IMG/VR virus record: IMGVR_UViG_3300024261_000008
Coordinates: 1 to 64,000 of that record
DNA length: 64,000 nt
Origin: a virus
Reading direction: 5' to 3' (one strand)
Shown here: piece after piece, positions 60,561-64,000 of the stretch
Numbering within the stretch: the stretch's first letter is position 1
Layout of the letters: each line of letters starts with the position of its first letter
Notes under the pieces: generated by a model
What the model saw: the letters and a program-made list of their open reading frames with translations, nothing else
Database searches by the model: none
What the model was told of the DNA's origin: nothing
Made by a program: the position numbers and the translations under genes

Positions 60561-63500
60561 ATGGCATCATTTGATATAACCGCACAAATAAACCTAAGAG
60601 GCCCAAGCAATGTTAAGCAAATTGCTGCGGATATTCGTAGGCAATTATCAAATATTAAGTCTACGGTTAATCTTAAACTTGATCCTAAGACTGTTCAAAA
60701 TGTTGCGATTGTTAATAAAAACTTTAGGGCCTTGAATGCTACTTTAGCAGCAAGCAAAGGAAATATTAATGCTGTAAGCACAGCGTTCAATAATCTAAAC
60801 AAATCAATGGCGAGTTTGTCAACAAGTAGTAAGAATGCTGCTAATAGTGTTAAGTCTGTTGCAACAGCTGCTAAAACTGCCACGGCTGCTACCCAATCCC
60901 TACAAAAGGGTGCTCAAAGTGCAGGTACTGCTGCCAGTAACTTAGGAGCAGAAGTTGCTTCCGGTGCAAGAAAGTTTCTAGTATTCAGTGGAGTCTCTAC
61001 ACTTATTAATGCTGTAACTTCAAGCATTGCTCAGGGAGTCGGTGCTTTTGTTGAATATGAACGAGAACTTGCCAAGGTTCAGCAAGTTACAAACGCTACA
61101 TCAGGAGGTTTATCCAAACTTTCTAAAGATATACAAGAAGCTGCTGTGAGCACAGGAGCAGCAGCCACTGAACTAGCTAAAGTCTCTGTGGTCTTATCAC
61201 AGGCAGGCTTATCTGCTAGAGAAACAAGTGAAGCCTTGCAGACTCTAGCAAAGACTACTTTGGCTCCTACGTTTGGAGACATTACTGATACTACAGAAGG
61301 TGCAATCGCTATTTTGCGTCAGTTTAAATTAGAGACCTCTGAATTAGAAACAGCACTAGGAAGTATCAATGCTGTTGCAGGTGCATTTGCTGTTAGTGCT
61401 TCAGACATCATCACAGCTGTAAAACAGGCAGGTGCTGTTTTTGCAAGTTCTAGTCAAGGAGTTAGCGAGGGTACAGACGCACTCAATGAGTTTATTGCTG
61501 TCTTTACTAGTGTTAGACAGACCACGAGAGAAAGTGCAGAGACTATCGGTACTGGTCTTAAAACCATTGTTACCAGACTACAGAGACTAGATACTATTCA
61601 ATCTCTTAAACAATTTGGGATTCAGTTAACAGACCTAGAAGGTAAGTTTGTTGGTCCTTTTGAAGCCATTAAAAGACTGAGTGAAGGACTACAGGCTTTT
61701 GATCCAAGAGATGTTAGATTTGGTGCTATCATTGAAGAACTTGGTGGTTTTCGTCAGGTAGGTAAGGTTATCCCTCTTATTCAGCAATTTGCTGTTGCTC
61801 AGGAAGCATTAAACGTAGCCAGAGAAGGTGGAACCTCCATTACTGATCAACAGATTATAGCAGAACGTACATTGTCTGTTCAATTACAAAAAACTGCTGC
61901 TAACTTTCAAGCATTTATAACAGGAGTTGCAGAAAGCGATGCTTTTCAAGGTATTACTAAAGGACTGCTTGGTTTTGTTAATGCTTTAATAAGTTTAGCA
62001 GACATACTTAAAGATGTTATACCAGTACTTGCTGCTCTTGCAGCTAATGCCGCTATACCTGCAATAGCACAGTTTGCAGGTGGCTTTGGAGCAAAACTAT
62101 TAGGTAAAAACAAAGGAGGAGCAGTTCCTCATCATTTTGCTAGAGGAGGCTATGTTCCGGGTTCTGGAGATCGAGATACTGTACCAGCAATGTTGACTCC
62201 GGGCGAGTTTGTTATACGCAAGAAAGCAGTACAAGCTATTGGAACCGATAAACTCTCAGCAATGAATGGAGGCCAAGGTGCAGCTATTGCTACACAGGCT
62301 AAAAATAAGGGTGGCATGATTCAACACTTTGCTGAAGGAGGAACAGTAAGCGTTGACTATGCTAAGAAAAAACCTAGTGCATCAAAAGAAAGAGAACTTA
62401 TAGGAAACAACCTTGTTCAATCTGTTAACTCTCTAGCTAGTTACTATGACCCAGAATCAAAACAATTATCCAGTAGGAAAAGTCCTAAAAATCTGCCTAA
62501 TTATGCTGGTATAGTAGGAGGAATATTTGAGTCAGCAGTTGAACTTGTAGCAGGACAATCAGACAAACAAAAAAACGAAGCTGTTTGGGATTACCCATCA
62601 GGGATCGGAAGTACTGATTTGTTTAATAATGTTCCGGGCCTAGGTGTTCCTACAGACGCTAAAAAAAGTGCTACGACCGCAACAGTTAGAAAGAAGCTAA
62701 AAGCACACTACAGAAACGCACAAGGTACTGATCTCAATCGTAAAAAATTTGGTATTGTTGCATTCGGCAAAGGCGAAGACTACGAGTATCAATTTGATCC
62801 TGAAGCAATCAAACAAGAAGTGGCTCCACAAAGAGCCGCAAAAGCACAAAAAGCAAATCGTGGTGGTTTGATTCAACATTTCCAAGATGGAGACCTTGTT
62901 GTTGCTGGATCAGGTAGAGTCACACAAAAAGATATTAAGGAAGCAACTTCTGGACAATTAAATAGTGCTCTACAAAACCCTAAAGTCAATGCAAAAAGTC
63001 GTGCCGCTATTCAAAACGAACTCCAACAAAGAGAAACAGCAAACAATGCGACTAACGTAGCTGTTGTTGGTATCTTACCGTTGGGGTATTCAAAAGATTA
63101 TCCTCCACAGCCTCTTGGTGGAGAGAACGTAAAAATATCTTCTAGGGGACTACCTAAAGCTAAAGAAGAGGCTTTTCTTAATATAGCAGAAGGTCTTAGA
63201 GGAGTTGTACAGACTGCTGCTGTAGAGATTGGAGGTTCAGCAAAGCCACTTACTCCTGAACAAGAAAAATCAACTGGATTAGAAAATGTGCAAGGAACTA
63301 TTTTTGAAGCAGTTCTTTCAGCATTAGGAGCAACTGGAGGATCAATACAAAATCAATCTATGGATTACGCTAATGGACTTGGACCTGCTGCTTCCTTATA
63401 TCCGGGCATTGGTCCAGATTGGCCTACGGAAGTCAAACGTGATGTTACTGGTCCCGGTTTCACTAGAAGTAAAAAGAATATTGCTAATTTCTATAGTGCA

Positions 63501-64000
63501 CAAAAGTTTGCTGAAGGAGGAAAAGTTAAATCTAAAGGTGGGCTCGGAATTAAAACTACCGGAGGTAATACGATTACTTCTGTGTTTGAGGATGGACAAA
63601 GTAGTTCTGGTGAAGTTGTAGCAAAAAGTATAGGCCAGAATTTATTTGCAGTTCTGTCATCTCAAGTGTCTGGTGGTGGAGGCAGGGCCTTATATGATTC
63701 TGCTATGAAACAAGCAACGAGTCAGGGAGGTAGTTTAACTTCAGACAGAAGCAGAGTTAGTAGTTCTGCTTTAAGTAGAATTTGGACTACTTATTTTAAT
63801 AAAGGAACAAGTAAAGACGGGAAGAAAGTTTCCAAGAAGCCTGTACCAGACAACATGCTTTATACTGGTGCATTTTTTGATGAGTCTGATTATCCAAGCC
63901 CTAATCCTGCATCTTGGCAAGGTCAAGCTGTACCTTTGCAATACGCTTATAAACAATTTGCTGATGGTGGAGCAGCATCAGGAGGGGATACAGTTCCCGC
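60561..64000 (+). CDS. Tape measure protein, truncated by the right edge (first 1146 aa)
   Basis: Determines tail length. AGGAGA lies eight bases before the ATG at 60561, and the frame stays open to the edge. Order: helical, Ala/Ser-rich N-terminus (1-150); the phage tail tape-measure core (about 160-420: YERELAKVQQVTNATSGGLS, SQAGLSARETSEALQTLAKT, TTRESAETIGTGLKTIVTRL); a hydrophobic segment (about 475-515); then the motif GGYVPGSGDRDTVPAMLTPG, continuing EFVIRKKAVQAIG (about 530-561), which I know from many environmental phage tape measures. Repeated GG(A/M/L)(V/I)(P/Q)HHF/HFA.GG units follow. A second GGDTVPA begins at the very edge. No lysozyme domain is seen so far. Confidence 0.88.
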   Translation, partial: MASFDITAQINLRGPSNVKQIAADIRRQLSNIKSTVNLKLDPKTVQNVAIVNKNFRALNATLAASKGNINAVSTAFNNLNKSMASLSTSSKNAANSVKSVATAAKTATAATQSLQKGAQSAGTAASNLGAEVASGARKFLVFSGVSTLINAVTSSIAQGVGAFVEYERELAKVQQVTNATSGGLSKLSKDIQEAAVSTGAAATELAKVSVVLSQAGLSARETSEALQTLAKTTLAPTFGDITDTTEGAIAILRQFKLETSELETALGSINAVAGAFAVSASDIITAVKQAGAVFASSSQGVSEGTDALNEFIAVFTSVRQTTRESAETIGTGLKTIVTRLQRLDTIQSLKQFGIQLTDLEGKFVGPFEAIKRLSEGLQAFDPRDVRFGAIIEELGGFRQVGKVIPLIQQFAVAQEALNVAREGGTSITDQQIIAERTLSVQLQKTAANFQAFITGVAESDAFQGITKGLLGFVNALISLADILKDVIPVLAALAANAAIPAIAQFAGGFGAKLLGKNKGGAVPHHFARGGYVPGSGDRDTVPAMLTPGEFVIRKKAVQAIGTDKLSAMNGGQGAAIATQAKNKGGMIQHFAEGGTVSVDYAKKKPSASKERELIGNNLVQSVNSLASYYDPESKQLSSRKSPKNLPNYAGIVGGIFESAVELVAGQSDKQKNEAVWDYPSGIGSTDLFNNVPGLGVPTDAKKSATTATVRKKLKAHYRNAQGTDLNRKKFGIVAFGKGEDYEYQFDPEAIKQEVAPQRAAKAQKANRGGLIQHFQDGDLVVAGSGRVTQKDIKEATSGQLNSALQNPKVNAKSRAAIQNELQQRETANNATNVAVVGILPLGYSKDYPPQPLGGENVKISSRGLPKAKEEAFLNIAEGLRGVVQTAAVEIGGSAKPLTPEQEKSTGLENVQGTIFEAVLSALGATGGSIQNQSMDYANGLGPAASLYPGIGPDWPTEVKRDVTGPGFTRSKKNIANFYSAQKFAEGGKVKSKGGLGIKTTGGNTITSVFEDGQSSSGEVVAKSIGQNLFAVLSSQVSGGGGRALYDSAMKQATSQGGSLTSDRSRVSSSALSRIWTTYFNKGTSKDGKKVSKKPVPDNMLYTGAFFDESDYPSPNPASWQGQAVPLQYAYKQFADGGAASGGDTVP

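Noticed and set aside
1-64000. tRNA genes, CRISPR arrays, insertion sequences and integrase
   Set aside because: Looked for cloverleaf-type ends, regular repeat-spacer patterns, terminal inverted repeats with transposase frames and integrase motifs; none was seen, although weak tRNAs could be missed by eye.

Overview
The window is part of a tailed double-stranded DNA phage genome (Caudoviricetes). The evidence is a contiguous packaging, head, fibre, neck and tail gene order: terminase large subunit, portal, maturation protease with scaffold, decoration protein, major capsid protein, fibre/adhesion genes, neck proteins, tail tube, chaperone-position gene and tape measure. The DNA is AT-rich. 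Many structural domains (Mtd-type fibre N-terminus, cupredoxin-like domain, YHYH domain, the short AKAW fibre-tip domain, tape-measure GGxVPG..DTVPAMLTPGEFVI motif) are ones I associate with marine and freshwater phages, especially cyanophage-like ones. The host cannot be fixed from sequence alone. No tail sheath or baseplate gene is visible and there is one obvious tube-type protein, so a long non-contractile tail is possible, but the window ends inside the tape measure.

Layout. (1) Bases 1-2671, minus strand: about ten very small genes (membrane peptides, two paralogous zinc-ribbon peptides, a three-gene translationally coupled set, an HTH protein) with their own sigma70-like promoters, a clear terminator and a recurring intergenic palindromic motif. 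(2) At about 2690-2743 two promoters face each other; from here everything is on the plus strand. (3) 2754-6194: a small protein, a sigma-factor-like protein, an HTH/coiled-coil protein, a GDP-mannose 4,6-dehydratase, an HNH nuclease and an ERCC4-type nuclease, tightly packed and often overlapping. (4) 6172-13621: terminase, portal, protease-scaffold (with a probable nested scaffold start), decoration protein and major capsid protein, ended by a good terminator. (5) 13739-54614: a roughly 41 kb block of fibre, adhesion and decoration proteins, including one of 2217 and one of about 4819 residues, plus a tandem set of stand-alone fibre-tip domains. (6) 54647-64000: neck/completion proteins, tail tube, chaperone-position genes and the start of the tape measure, which runs off the right edge.

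How it fits together. The sigma-like protein at 2866 is a candidate for switching host polymerase to the late structural genes; a short GTGTATA-type element stands 30-50 bases upstream of several late transcription units and could be its target. The terminase, perhaps helped by the adjacent HNH nuclease, packages DNA through the portal into a shell built on the protease-scaffold. The fibre block appears built by repeated duplication and shuffling: four copies of an Mtd-type N-terminal domain, two copies of an IEQG-domain protein each translationally coupled to the gene behind it, two collagen-bearing fibres, repeated beta-domains, and four copies of one tip domain (one fused, three free). No tRNA, CRISPR array, insertion sequence or integrase was seen.
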